A stretch of 32,480 nucleotides of DNA, from the NCBI RefSeq assembly GCF_041583195.1, contig NZ_JBFHGL010000009.1, forward strand, positions 1 through 32,480. The letters are read 5' to 3'. The notes beneath the pieces were generated by a model that was not told where the DNA came from, did no database searches, and saw only the letters and a list, made by a program, of their open reading frames with translations. A program made the position numbers and the translations under genes. Positions 7,747 to 14,692 of the stretch are shown here, in pieces (within the stretch, counting starts at the first letter, position 1; each line of letters begins with the position of its first letter). This DNA is from Sulfurimonas sp. (GTDB taxonomy: Bacteria > Campylobacterota > Campylobacteria > Campylobacterales > Sulfurimonadaceae).

Positions 7747-8481
7747 ATGATCAAAAAATTACTTTTACTTGCGCTACTTTCAACGCTTCTTTTGGCTCAA
7801 AACGAATCATTTTCCAAATCTAAAAAGATGCTGCGTCAAATATATCAAGGTCATCAGACTACCATATACTGTGACTGCAAATACAACTATAAAAATAAAA
7901 AAAATATGATCGACAAAGAATCTTGCGGATATATACCAAGAAACATAAGAACCAAAAAAGGGAAAATAAACCAAAGAGCAAACCGTATAGAGTGGGAACA
8001 TCTGATTCCAGCTGAGAACTTCGGACGTCAATTTGCGTGTTGGCGCGAAGGAAATCCTGAGTGTATAAAGAAAAACGGCAAAACTTATAAAGGTCGCAAG
8101 TGTTGTGAAAAGGTAAATCAAAAGTACAGAGTTATGCAAGCAGATATGCATAACCTTTTCCCAGCCGTAGGTGAGCTAAACGGCGATCGTAAGAATTTTA
8201 GATTTGACTTTGAAGAGGCAGTTGGCGGACAGTACGGTGAATGTAAATTTGATGTGCTTTTTAAACAAAAAAGAGCCAGAGTAAAAGATGATATCAGAGG
8301 TATAATAGCCAGAGATTATTTGTACTTTAATAAACAATACGGCATGAAGCTATCAAAACAGGAACTAAACAAGTATCAATCTTGGAATAAACTATATCCA
8401 CCAAATGAATGGGAGATAGAACGTAATCAACGTATAGCTAAAAAACAAAGAAATCTAAACCCTTTTATACCATCAAAATAA
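7747..8481 (+). CDS. endA: Secreted endonuclease I (EndA/Dns family)
   Basis: The 244-residue product starts with a signal peptide (MIKKLLLLALLSTLLLAQ) and matches periplasmic or secreted non-specific nucleases. The catalytic region reads EWEHLIPAENFG (residues 82-93, His 85) and is followed by the conserved DMHNLFPAVGELNGDRKN block. Eight or so cysteines (CDCKY, CGYIP, CWREG, KCCEK) suggest disulphides outside the cytoplasm. Family members degrade DNA for nutrition or limit transformation. ATG 7747 has AGGAG 5 nt upstream. It stands alone between the symporter and the copper cassette. Confidence 0.93.
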   Translation: MIKKLLLLALLSTLLLAQNESFSKSKKMLRQIYQGHQTTIYCDCKYNYKNKKNMIDKESCGYIPRNIRTKKGKINQRANRIEWEHLIPAENFGRQFACWREGNPECIKKNGKTYKGRKCCEKVNQKYRVMQADMHNLFPAVGELNGDRKNFRFDFEEAVGGQYGECKFDVLFKQKRARVKDDIRGIIARDYLYFNKQYGMKLSKQELNKYQSWNKLYPPNEWEIERNQRIAKKQRNLNPFIPSK

Positions 8482-8631
8482 GATTATATTTACTATGTTT
8501 CAATGAAAAAGCCATAAAAGTTCTAAATTATTCTCAAAACTGCGCTTACATTATATAAATTTTTTTATTACCTGTATTTACCTATTTAAAGGCTCTTCCA
8601 AGAATACATTAAAATAAAAAAATCTTATACC

Positions 8632-8660
8632 TTGACTTGTAACTTTTAATAGAATATCAT
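8632..8660 (+). promoter_or_regulatory. Promoter of the copper-handling cassette
   Basis: TTGACT (8632-8637) and TATCAT (8655-8660) are 17 bp apart and lie 30 nt before the ATG at 8690. No MerR-type dyad with a stretched spacer is evident. Upstream, 8482-8631 contains A+T-rich sequence with no gene that I can see. Confidence 0.6.
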
Positions 8661-8689
8661 AATATTTAGCGTCCAAAAAAGGAGACAAC

Positions 8690-9127
8690 ATGAAAAGTTT
8701 AACACGAGTTTCAGTGGTTCTAGCACTTTTGGCACTTCCAGTAGGTATTATGGCAGATGATGACAGACCTTACAGAGGAATGGGTCCAGGATATGGCAAT
8801 ATGATGGGTCCTGGTTACGGCAATATGATGGGTCCTGGTTATAGAGGTCACGGTTATGGAATGATGGGACAACCTTGCGAAGATTGTGGAAATTATCACC
8901 GTCAGGAATACCAGAAAGAGTATAAAACTCTTTCAGAAAAAGAAGTTAAGACTAAAGTTAAGGCGTTTCTTTCGGAACATCTTAAAGGTTTCTCTATATC
9001 TAAAATGGAAAAAGATGAAATGCCTAGAGGGTATACATACTGGTTCATAATAAAAGATCAAAACGGTAATGAGATGGATCTATATGTAAATCCTTGGGGA
9101 TATATACGCGGTCCATATGTAAGGTAA
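8690..9127 (+). CDS. Periplasmic Met/Gly/Tyr-rich protein, probable copper binder
   Basis: The 145-residue product has a signal peptide (cleavage near IMADDD, residues 20-23), then a repeat of eight residues MGPGYGNM at 31-38 and 39-46 with a partial third copy, further MM pairs, and a CEDC motif (Cys 63 and 66). A mixed charged domain follows (about 75-145, ending YVNPWGYIRGPYVR), vaguely PepSY-like in size and pattern. Met-rich and CxxC segments commonly bind Cu(I). The SHOCT gene and Cu-ATPase follow, which supports a role in periplasmic copper buffering; that function is inferred. ATG 8690 has GGAG 5 nt upstream. Confidence 0.8.
   Translation: MKSLTRVSVVLALLALPVGIMADDDRPYRGMGPGYGNMMGPGYGNMMGPGYRGHGYGMMGQPCEDCGNYHRQEYQKEYKTLSEKEVKTKVKAFLSEHLKGFSISKMEKDEMPRGYTYWFIIKDQNGNEMDLYVNPWGYIRGPYVR
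8780..8845 (+). repeat. In-gene 24-bp tandem repeat encoding MGPGYGNM
   Basis: Two full 24-bp units and most of a third run in frame (8780-8803, 8804-8827, 8828-8845). Copies differ at synonymous positions (CCAGGATAT against CCTGGTTAC), so the repeat is kept at protein level and is not a recent duplication. Confidence 0.85.
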
Positions 9128-9136
9128 CACTTTATT

Positions 9137-9165
9137 ACGGCTATTCATTTTATAAAAATAGCCGT
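9137..9165 (+). terminator. Hairpin after the Met-rich gene
   Basis: ACGGCTATT (9137-9145) pairs perfectly with AATAGCCGT (9157-9165) around an 11-nt loop, ten nt after the stop codon. The following T tract is poor (ATGTTTC), so it may act as a partial terminator or an mRNA 3'-end stabiliser. Confidence 0.5.
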
Positions 9166-9186
9166 ATGTTTCAAAAATTATGCTGA

Positions 9187-9234
9187 ATAACTATCAGCTA
9201 CATCATTTATCTAGATGATATAGCTGATAGTTAT
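9187..9234. promoter_or_regulatory. Long palindrome ahead of the SHOCT gene
   Basis: ATAACTATCAGCTA (9187-9200) pairs with its exact complement (9221-9234); after a C/A mismatch ATCAT (9202-9206) pairs with ATGAT (9215-9219) around an 8-nt loop. It is 24 nt upstream of the SHOCT ATG. It could be an operator, an mRNA processing hairpin or an attenuator. No regulator gene lies next to it. Confidence 0.6.
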
Positions 9235-9257
9235 CTCTAAAATTGAGGGGGATATAT

Positions 9258-9482
9258 ATGCACTGGGATTATGAGATGGGACATGGATTTGGCTTTGGAA
9301 TGGGATGGTTTTGGATTATATTGCTGATAGTTGTTTTTATTTTATTGCTAAGGTTGGCAGATAAACAAGATATTGGAACAAAAACTACTGATGCACTAGA
9401 TATTTTAAAAGAGCGTTATGCAAAAGGTGAGATCAATAAAGAGGAGTTTGAAGAAAAACGTAAAGACCTTGCTGAGAGCTAA
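9258..9482 (+). CDS. SHOCT-domain small membrane protein
   Basis: The 74-residue product has a Met/Gly/His/Trp-rich front (MHWDYEMGHGFGFGMGW), one membrane span (about 17-36) and a C-terminal SHOCT motif (ALDILKERYAKGEINKEEFE). Proteins of this build are often encoded beside heavy-metal ATPases, and their exact role is unknown. ATG 9258 is preferred because the run GAGGGGG ends 7 nt before it; an upstream TTG at 9243 lacks such a site. The next gene begins 11 nt after its stop, so it is co-transcribed with the ATPase. Confidence 0.85.
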   Translation: MHWDYEMGHGFGFGMGWFWIILLIVVFILLLRLADKQDIGTKTTDALDILKERYAKGEINKEEFEEKRKDLAES

Positions 9483-9493
9483 AAGGATATAGC

Positions 9494-11683
9494 ATGGAAC
9501 ATCAACGAAAAAACTCAACTTGTGAAATTGCAGGTGGTGAATGCGACAGTGAACCTGCACTAAATACTAAAATTCAATACACCTGTCCAATGCACCCAGA
9601 GATCATACAAGACTCACCAGGTAGTTGTCCAAAATGCGGGATGGCTCTTGAACCAATGCAGGTAACCCTCCAAGAAGAAGATGACAGTGAATACAACAAA
9701 ATGCGTCTTCGTTTTATATTATCTATCATCTTTGCTTTTCCCTTACTAATTTTCTCTATGGGAGATATGTTTCCAGGCGAGCCTATATCAAACTTAGTTG
9801 GTACAAAAGGTCGTATATGGGGTGAACTTCTATTTGCCACACCTATATGTACATGGATCGCTTGGCCTTTTTATGTTAAAGGAATCAAGTCTTTAAAAGG
9901 TTTTAACCTAAATATGTTTACCCTTATTGCACTAGGTGTTAGCGTTGCATATAGCTACAGTATGGTTGCTGCTATGTTACCAAATATATTTCCTGAATCA
10001 TTTCAAGGAGCAGACGGAGATGTTGCCGTATATTTTGAAGCATCAGGAGTAATCGTTACACTGATCCTGCTTGGTCAGGTGTTAGAGCTTAGAGCTCGTA
10101 CACGTACATCAGCAGCAATAAAAAGTCTTCTTGGATTAGCACCAAAAACAGCAAGAGTTATTCAAGAAGATGGAAGTGAAAAAGATCTGGACTTAAACCT
10201 TGTCCAAAAAGGTGATCACCTTCGTATACGCCCTGGTGAAAAAGTCCCAGTTGACGGAATAGTACTAGAAGGAAGCTCTACACTTGATGAATCAATGGTC
10301 ACTGGAGAAGCGATCCCAGTTCATAAAGAAGTAGGAGCACAACTCATTGGTGCAACGATCAACAAAACAGGATCACTTATAATGCAAGCTGAAAAAGTCG
10401 GCAATGAAACTCTGTTATCAAGAATTGTAACAATGGTTGCAGAAGCTCAGCGAAGTCGTGCACCAATCCAAAACCTTGCAGATATAGCTGCATCTTATTT
10501 TGTACCTGCTGTAATATTTATCGCAATTACTACATTTATTTTATGGGCAATTTACGGTCCTGAACCTAGTATGACATATGCCTTAATCAATGCCGTAGCA
10601 GTCCTAATCATAGCTTGTCCATGTGCTCTTGGTTTAGCAACACCTATGTCAATAATGGTTGCAATGGGTAAAGGAGCAAGTAACGGTATACTATATAAAA
10701 ATGCCGAAGCTATCGAAAACATGCGTAAAGTGAACTTACTATTGGTAGATAAAACAGGGACATTGACTAAGGGGCACCCTGAAGTAGTAGGTATTGTACC
10801 AAGTGCTGATGTAGATGAAAAGATCATGCTCGGTTTTGCTGCATCACTTGAAAGAAGTAGTGAGCACCCTCTTGCTGAAGCTATTATTGAAGCATCAGAT
10901 GGCATAAAACTAGAAGAAGTTAATGAATTTGATTCAGTTACCGGTAAAGGGATCAAAGGGAAAATAAACGACGAGATTATTATTCTTGGCAACATGGCAA
11001 TGATGCAAGAACACAATATAGACTTAGAACCATTGAGTAAAGAGTTTAAACAAAGAGAAAGTAGCGGGCAAACTGTTATGTTTTTGGCAAAGAATAACAC
11101 TTTAATAGGCCTTATTGCAGTATCTGATCCTATAAAAGATGAGATGAAAGAGACAATAACCACACTTCACGAGCAAAATATCAAAATCGTTATGCTAACA
11201 GGTGACAATGAAGGAACTGCACGTGCCGTTGCAAATCAACTTGGAATTGATGATTTTGAAGCCCAACTTTTGCCTGAAGATAAAGTAGATGCACTTAAAA
11301 AGTATAAATCAAAAGGCTACACTATTGCCATGGCTGGTGATGGCGTAAATGATGCACCAGCGTTAGCTCTTGCAGATGTTGGAATTGCTATGGGAACCGG
11401 TGCCGATATTGCAATGGAAACAGCTGATCTGACTCTTGTGAAAGGTGATTTGAAAAAAATTCTACATGCTAGAAAACTAAGTGCCTTAACGATCAGAAAT
11501 ATTAAACAAAACCTTTTCTTCGCTTTTGTATACAACTCTCTTGGTATACCTCTAGCCGCAGGAGTGTTTTATCCGTTTTTCGGAATTTTATTAAGCCCTA
11601 TTATTGCAGCTGCTGCAATGAGTTTTAGTTCAGTATCTGTAATTGCAAATGCATTACGTCTTCAAACAAAAGATATTAACTAA
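9494..11683 (+). CDS. copA: Copper-exporting P1B-type ATPase (CopA-like)
   Basis: This 729-residue inner-membrane pump exports Cu(I) using ATP. In place of the usual ferredoxin-like HMA domains it has a short N-terminal metal-binding domain (CPMHPEI and CPKCGMALEP, Cys 31, 45, 48). Conserved elements: TGEA in the actuator domain, CPC at 375-377 in the ion-path helix, phosphorylated Asp 419 in DKTGTLT, SEHPLA, and GDGVND at 615-620. The final helices contain YNSLGIP and MSFSSVSVIANALRL, the Tyr-Asn and Met-Ser-Ser features of the Cu(I) class. It is the third gene of the cassette and ends 8 bp from the convergent permease genes. Confidence 0.93.
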   Translation: MEHQRKNSTCEIAGGECDSEPALNTKIQYTCPMHPEIIQDSPGSCPKCGMALEPMQVTLQEEDDSEYNKMRLRFILSIIFAFPLLIFSMGDMFPGEPISNLVGTKGRIWGELLFATPICTWIAWPFYVKGIKSLKGFNLNMFTLIALGVSVAYSYSMVAAMLPNIFPESFQGADGDVAVYFEASGVIVTLILLGQVLELRARTRTSAAIKSLLGLAPKTARVIQEDGSEKDLDLNLVQKGDHLRIRPGEKVPVDGIVLEGSSTLDESMVTGEAIPVHKEVGAQLIGATINKTGSLIMQAEKVGNETLLSRIVTMVAEAQRSRAPIQNLADIAASYFVPAVIFIAITTFILWAIYGPEPSMTYALINAVAVLIIACPCALGLATPMSIMVAMGKGASNGILYKNAEAIENMRKVNLLLVDKTGTLTKGHPEVVGIVPSADVDEKIMLGFAASLERSSEHPLAEAIIEASDGIKLEEVNEFDSVTGKGIKGKINDEIIILGNMAMMQEHNIDLEPLSKEFKQRESSGQTVMFLAKNNTLIGLIAVSDPIKDEMKETITTLHEQNIKIVMLTGDNEGTARAVANQLGIDDFEAQLLPEDKVDALKKYKSKGYTIAMAGDGVNDAPALALADVGIAMGTGADIAMETADLTLVKGDLKKILHARKLSALTIRNIKQNLFFAFVYNSLGIPLAAGVFYPFFGILLSPIIAAAAMSFSSVSVIANALRLQTKDIN

Positions 11684-11690
11684 GGTACTG

Positions 11691-12185
11691 TTATTTAGTT
11701 TTGTCTGCAATAATTCCTTGCAAAAATGCTCCAAGCAGGATATATGCAGATAAAATAAGCGTAAACCCAAGTCCGAAATAAGCGATCATCACAGGTATCC
11801 AAGGAAGCTTTATTGCTCTTGCGTAAAAAAATGCAATTATAAGCCCTTCCCTAGCCCCTTCATTTCGCATCTGTGAGAGGATCGGATACCAAATATAAGT
11901 AGAACCATGACTAAGCAAACCTCCAAGTATAGCTATTATCCACCCTTTTAAACCACTATCTTCACCTATATGTTTAACCATATTTTTTGTCTTTATAAGT
12001 GTTGTGAAAGTAGCCATCAGTAAAAGAACAACAGCTATTATCGGTGCTATAGATCTTAAAATCTCATAACTCTTTTTTAGTGCATCAGTTGCTACAGATG
12101 AGTCTATAAAAGCAGTAACTATATATATTGTTATAGTTATTATTAGCATTATCCACGAGATCTTATTTTTAGGCTTTTTACTCAT
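11691..12185 (-). CDS. Half-size permease, C-terminal-half type (ArsP_1/DUF318-like)
   Basis: The 164-residue membrane protein has about five spans. Its central part, ILGGLLSHGSTYIWYPIL followed by MRNEGAREG and AFFYARAIKLPWIP, matches the second half of predicted permeases of the ArsP_1 group. It starts at ATG 12185, overlapping the stop of the other half by 4 nt (ATGA), so the two are translationally coupled and probably form a heterodimer. The substrate is unknown; its position facing copA suggests metals, but that is only context. Ends 8 bp from copA with no obvious terminator between. Confidence 0.75.
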   Translation of the reverse strand: MSKKPKNKISWIMLIITITIYIVTAFIDSSVATDALKKSYEILRSIAPIIAVVLLLMATFTTLIKTKNMVKHIGEDSGLKGWIIAILGGLLSHGSTYIWYPILSQMRNEGAREGLIIAFFYARAIKLPWIPVMIAYFGLGFTLILSAYILLGAFLQGIIADKTK

Positions 12186-12613
12186 CTTAAGATCTCCAGA
12201 GTTATAACCGTAAAAAACGAGATTATAAAAGTAAAAATAAATGCCAACAAATTTCTAACTACAGTAAAACGACCTCCAAACAGACTCCACTCTAGCGGCA
12301 ACTGTATAACTCCCAAAGTTACCCATGCCAATATAAACGCACTAACCGCATACAGTGATACACCCTCTTTTAAAAGCTCTCCACCGAGTATATAACTTAC
12401 AAAAGGCTGACCTACAGATACACCTCCGATTATTGTACCGACAAACATATCGTGTATTGCATTTGAGTTAAACACAGAGTGGATCATATCAGGCGTTAAT
12501 ATTGTTTGAAGTAGCCCGACAAGGCCAATTACGGCTATGAGCATAGGTGCGATCATAATAAATGATTTTTTAGTGTTAGTTAAAATCTCTTTGCAGTTTA
12601 GGCATGAAAACAT
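12182..12613 (-). CDS. Half-size permease, N-terminal-half type (ArsP_1/DUF318-like)
   Basis: The 143-residue product begins MFSCLNCKEIL, with a CxxC, and has four spans. The key stretch GGVSVGQPFVSYILGGELL, followed by EG and an AF-LP pattern, parallels the matching stretch in the downstream half, consistent with the internal duplication of ArsP_1 permeases. ATG 12613 lies 10 nt after GGAG; an upstream TTG (12619) would be only 4 nt from it. The gene is divergent from the alpha/beta hydrolase gene. Confidence 0.75.
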   Translation of the reverse strand: MFSCLNCKEILTNTKKSFIMIAPMLIAVIGLVGLLQTILTPDMIHSVFNSNAIHDMFVGTIIGGVSVGQPFVSYILGGELLKEGVSLYAVSAFILAWVTLGVIQLPLEWSLFGGRFTVVRNLLAFIFTFIISFFTVITLEILR

Positions 12614-12662
12614 TGGCAAGGCTCTCCTTTTTCAAAATTTTATCATATATATTTTTTTAGAG

Positions 12663-12668
12663 TATAAT
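12663..12668 (+). promoter_or_regulatory. -10 box for the alpha/beta hydrolase gene
   Basis: TATAAT lies 37 nt before the proposed AUU start at 12705, giving a leader of about 30 nt. This placement supports translation starting near 12705 and not at the later TTG (12885). Confidence 0.55.
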
Positions 12669-12692
12669 TGCTACATCTGATATTGAGTATTT

Positions 12693-12698
12693 AAAGGA
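12693..12698 (+). promoter_or_regulatory. Shine-Dalgarno site pointing to an AUU start
   Basis: AAAGGA is followed by 6 nt and then ATT AAG TTT TTA, exactly where a membrane-anchor start is expected. It decides the start of the hydrolase gene despite the non-standard codon. Confidence 0.6.
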
Positions 12699-12704
12699 TC
12701 ACCA

Positions 12705-13478
12705 ATTAAGTTTTTAAAAAATGTTTTTAAATCTTTTTTAGTATTAGTACTTGTATTATACATAGCGTCATGCTGTTTTATATATATTAAACAGGATGCT
12801 ATACTTTACCATCCTAAACCAAAGGGTATTAACAATTTTAAAGAAAAAGTATTTGAGAACGAAGGTGAGTCTATACATGCAACCTTGGTAAACGAAGGAC
12901 AAAAAAAAGCGATCATCTATTTTGGCGGTAATGCTGAAGATGTAGAGTACAACTTTCTTCGCTTTACAATGACTTTTAAAAAGCATACTGTTTATCTTGT
13001 ACAGTATCGCGGGTACCTAAACTCCACTGGTATACCGAATGAAAAAAGCCTCTATTCAGATGCACTTCATATATATGATCAGATAAAAAACAGATATGAA
13101 AGTGTATCTGTAATTGGCAGAAGTCTCGGTTCTGGCATAGCTACATATTTGGCATCTAAAAGAGAGATTGAAAAGCTTGTACTTGTAACTCCGTTTGACA
13201 GCATAGAAAAAGTTGCACAACAAAAATTTAAAATCTTTCCTATATCTTTGATGTTAAGAGATAAATATGATTCTGCATCAAGAATAGAAGATATAGATAC
13301 AGATACGCTGATCATTTATGCCCAAAACGATATGACTGTATATAATGAGCGAACAAAGGAGCTTATAAAAGAGTTTCCAAAGTCTCAACTTAGTGTAAAA
13401 CTCTTAAAAAATGAGACACACAATTCTGTACTTGAAAATGTGGAGTACTACACCTATATGAAAAAGTTTTTTTATTAA
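12705..13478 (+). CDS. Membrane-anchored alpha/beta hydrolase with apparent AUU start
   Basis: From ATT 12705 the 257-residue frame encodes a positively charged start (KFLKNVFKSF), a hydrophobic anchor (about residues 11-29), AILYHPKPKG, and a hydrolase fold with nucleophile Ser 140 in GRSLGSG, Asp 209 in YAQNDMTV and His 239 in NETHNS. This is the layout of BEM46/YfhR-type hydrolases, whose substrates are unknown. An in-frame stop (TGA 12684) precedes and no ATG, GTG or TTG occurs before TTG 12885, which would remove the anchor and first strand. The promoter and ribosome binding site both point to ATT, as in E. coli infC. A recent start-codon mutation is the alternative. Confidence 0.75.
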   Translation: MKFLKNVFKSFLVLVLVLYIASCCFIYIKQDAILYHPKPKGINNFKEKVFENEGESIHATLVNEGQKKAIIYFGGNAEDVEYNFLRFTMTFKKHTVYLVQYRGYLNSTGIPNEKSLYSDALHIYDQIKNRYESVSVIGRSLGSGIATYLASKREIEKLVLVTPFDSIEKVAQQKFKIFPISLMLRDKYDSASRIEDIDTDTLIIYAQNDMTVYNERTKELIKEFPKSQLSVKLLKNETHNSVLENVEYYTYMKKFFY

Positions 13479-13542
13479 CCTATACTTGATATTTCTTTTC
13501 TAAATAGATAAACTATAAAATTATATTATAAAAGGATCTACT

Positions 13543-13746
13543 ATGGTAAAGACAATTGAACTTAGCGGAACAAAAAAAGGTCTAATATCTATAACAAAGA
13601 TTTCACAACCTTATGGACCAGGTAGCAACGATGTAGCAAGTATTGGTATCTCATTAGCTGGTAGTACCGACAATCACGAATGGAAAGTACATATCCCATT
13701 AGATAACCTTGATGATGTTATAAAGGCTCTTCAAGAGTTAAAATGA
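13543..13746 (+). CDS. Small conserved-looking protein, function unknown
   Basis: The 67-residue soluble product (MVKTIELSGTKKGL through IKALQELK) has no membrane span and no motif that I recognise. Its alternating pattern (GLISITKI, VASIGISLAG, EWKVHIPL) suggests a small beta-sheet domain with a final helix (LDDVIKALQEL). ATG follows AAAGGA at 6 nt. The stop is 4 nt from the start of the isoaspartate methyltransferase gene, which has a poor ribosome binding site of its own, so the two are probably coupled. Confidence 0.75.
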   Translation: MVKTIELSGTKKGLISITKISQPYGPGSNDVASIGISLAGSTDNHEWKVHIPLDNLDDVIKALQELK

Positions 13747-13750
13747 GTCA

Positions 13751-14365
13751 ATGTTTACAAATAAAGACTTAGTTGATCATCTAATAGATACAAATTCTTT
13801 ATATTCAGAACAGATCATAGATGCATTTACTCATATAGACAGAAAAGATTTTATTCTAAACTATAGCAGTGAAGCATACTATGACTGTCCACTTCCTATA
13901 GGTGAGAATCAAACTATTTCACAACCCACAACCGTAGCTATGATGTTTGAGATGCTCTCACCTAAAAAAGGTGAATCTATTTTAGATATAGGAAGCGGTT
14001 CCGGATGGACTACGGCACTGCTTTCATACATAGTAAAAGATGAAGGTTCAGTTACAGGTTTGGAGAGAATTGATGAGCTTGTAGAACTTGGCAGAAAAAA
14101 CCTTCAAAAATACAACTTTAAAAATTCAAAAATTTTAAAAGCTTCAGATACACTTGGAATAGACAACGAAAGTTTTGACAAGATCTTGGTATCTGCCTCA
14201 GCGGAACATATACCTTATGAGTTAACTAAACAGCTTAAAGAAGGCGGTAAACTTGTCATACCGGTTCGAAATTCTATATATGAAATAACTAAAGAAAAAA
14301 ATGATAAACTAAATACCATAGAACATTACGGATTTGTATTTGTTCCTTTAATATATAAGGGTTAG
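13751..14365 (+). CDS. pcm: Protein-L-isoaspartate O-methyltransferase
   Basis: The 204-residue cytosolic enzyme transfers a methyl group from S-adenosylmethionine to isoaspartyl residues in aged proteins, starting their repair. The family fingerprint is clear: GENQTISQPTTVAMM (substrate side) and the SAM loop ILDIGSGSGW, then GLERIDELVELGRKNL and a GGKLVIPV strand. The usual TAAAPEIP stretch is altered here (VSASAEHIPYEL). The start overlaps no good ribosome binding site, so coupling to the 67-residue gene is likely. Confidence 0.92.
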   Translation: MFTNKDLVDHLIDTNSLYSEQIIDAFTHIDRKDFILNYSSEAYYDCPLPIGENQTISQPTTVAMMFEMLSPKKGESILDIGSGSGWTTALLSYIVKDEGSVTGLERIDELVELGRKNLQKYNFKNSKILKASDTLGIDNESFDKILVSASAEHIPYELTKQLKEGGKLVIPVRNSIYEITKEKNDKLNTIEHYGFVFVPLIYKG

Positions 14366-14375
14366 GTTATGAAAA

Positions 14376-14678
14376 ATGAGTAGTCCGGAGCTTATTGTTA
14401 TACTTATAAATCTAAGCATTTTAAGCTTCTCTTACCTTTGGCTTTTTCCGCGTGTTGCAGGATCAGACGGTATGCAACTGGCAAAATACGATGCGGTGTC
14501 ATTTGTTATAGCTATTAGTATATCTGGTATTTTGTTTTACGGCTCATACATAGAGTTTAATGCTCTGTTTTTGACACTTGACTGGTTTTGGTTTAGCGTA
14601 CTTAGTTTTTTTGTCTTTGAAACACCCTATGCGCTTTGGTATTTCAATAAAAATAATGTCTGGGATTCTTTTAAATAA
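14376..14678 (+). CDS. Small membrane protein, function unknown
   Basis: The 100-residue product has three hydrophobic spans (about residues 5-25, 40-58 and 66-90) with many aromatic residues (LDWFWFSVLSFFVFETPYAL). I do not recognise the family. ATG 14376 comes 10 nt after the methyltransferase stop; an ATG 7 nt earlier is in a frame that stops at once. It is placed between pcm and ppsA in the same direction and with short gaps, so it is probably part of the same transcript. Confidence 0.72.
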   Translation: MSSPELIVILINLSILSFSYLWLFPRVAGSDGMQLAKYDAVSFVIAISISGILFYGSYIEFNALFLTLDWFWFSVLSFFVFETPYALWYFNKNNVWDSFK

Positions 14679-14692
14679 ATAAAGGAGTGGTT

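Noticed and set aside
7807-8151. A 114-codon open frame antisense to endA
   Set aside because: The sense strand encodes conserved nuclease motifs over the same span, and there is no promoter or ribosome binding site for the reverse frame.
8780-8850. Short tandem repeats considered as a possible CRISPR-like or phase-variation array
   Set aside because: Units are 24 bp with no spacers, in frame and varied only at silent sites; it is a coding repeat.
10552-11163. A 203-codon open frame antisense to copA
   Set aside because: It is the shadow of conserved copA codons; its translation is low-complexity Ser/Ile-rich with no recognisable motif.
12885-13478. TTG 12885 as the true start of the hydrolase
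   Set aside because: It would remove the membrane anchor and conserved ILYHP region and has no convincing ribosome binding site, while 12693-12705 has both promoter and ribosome binding site support.
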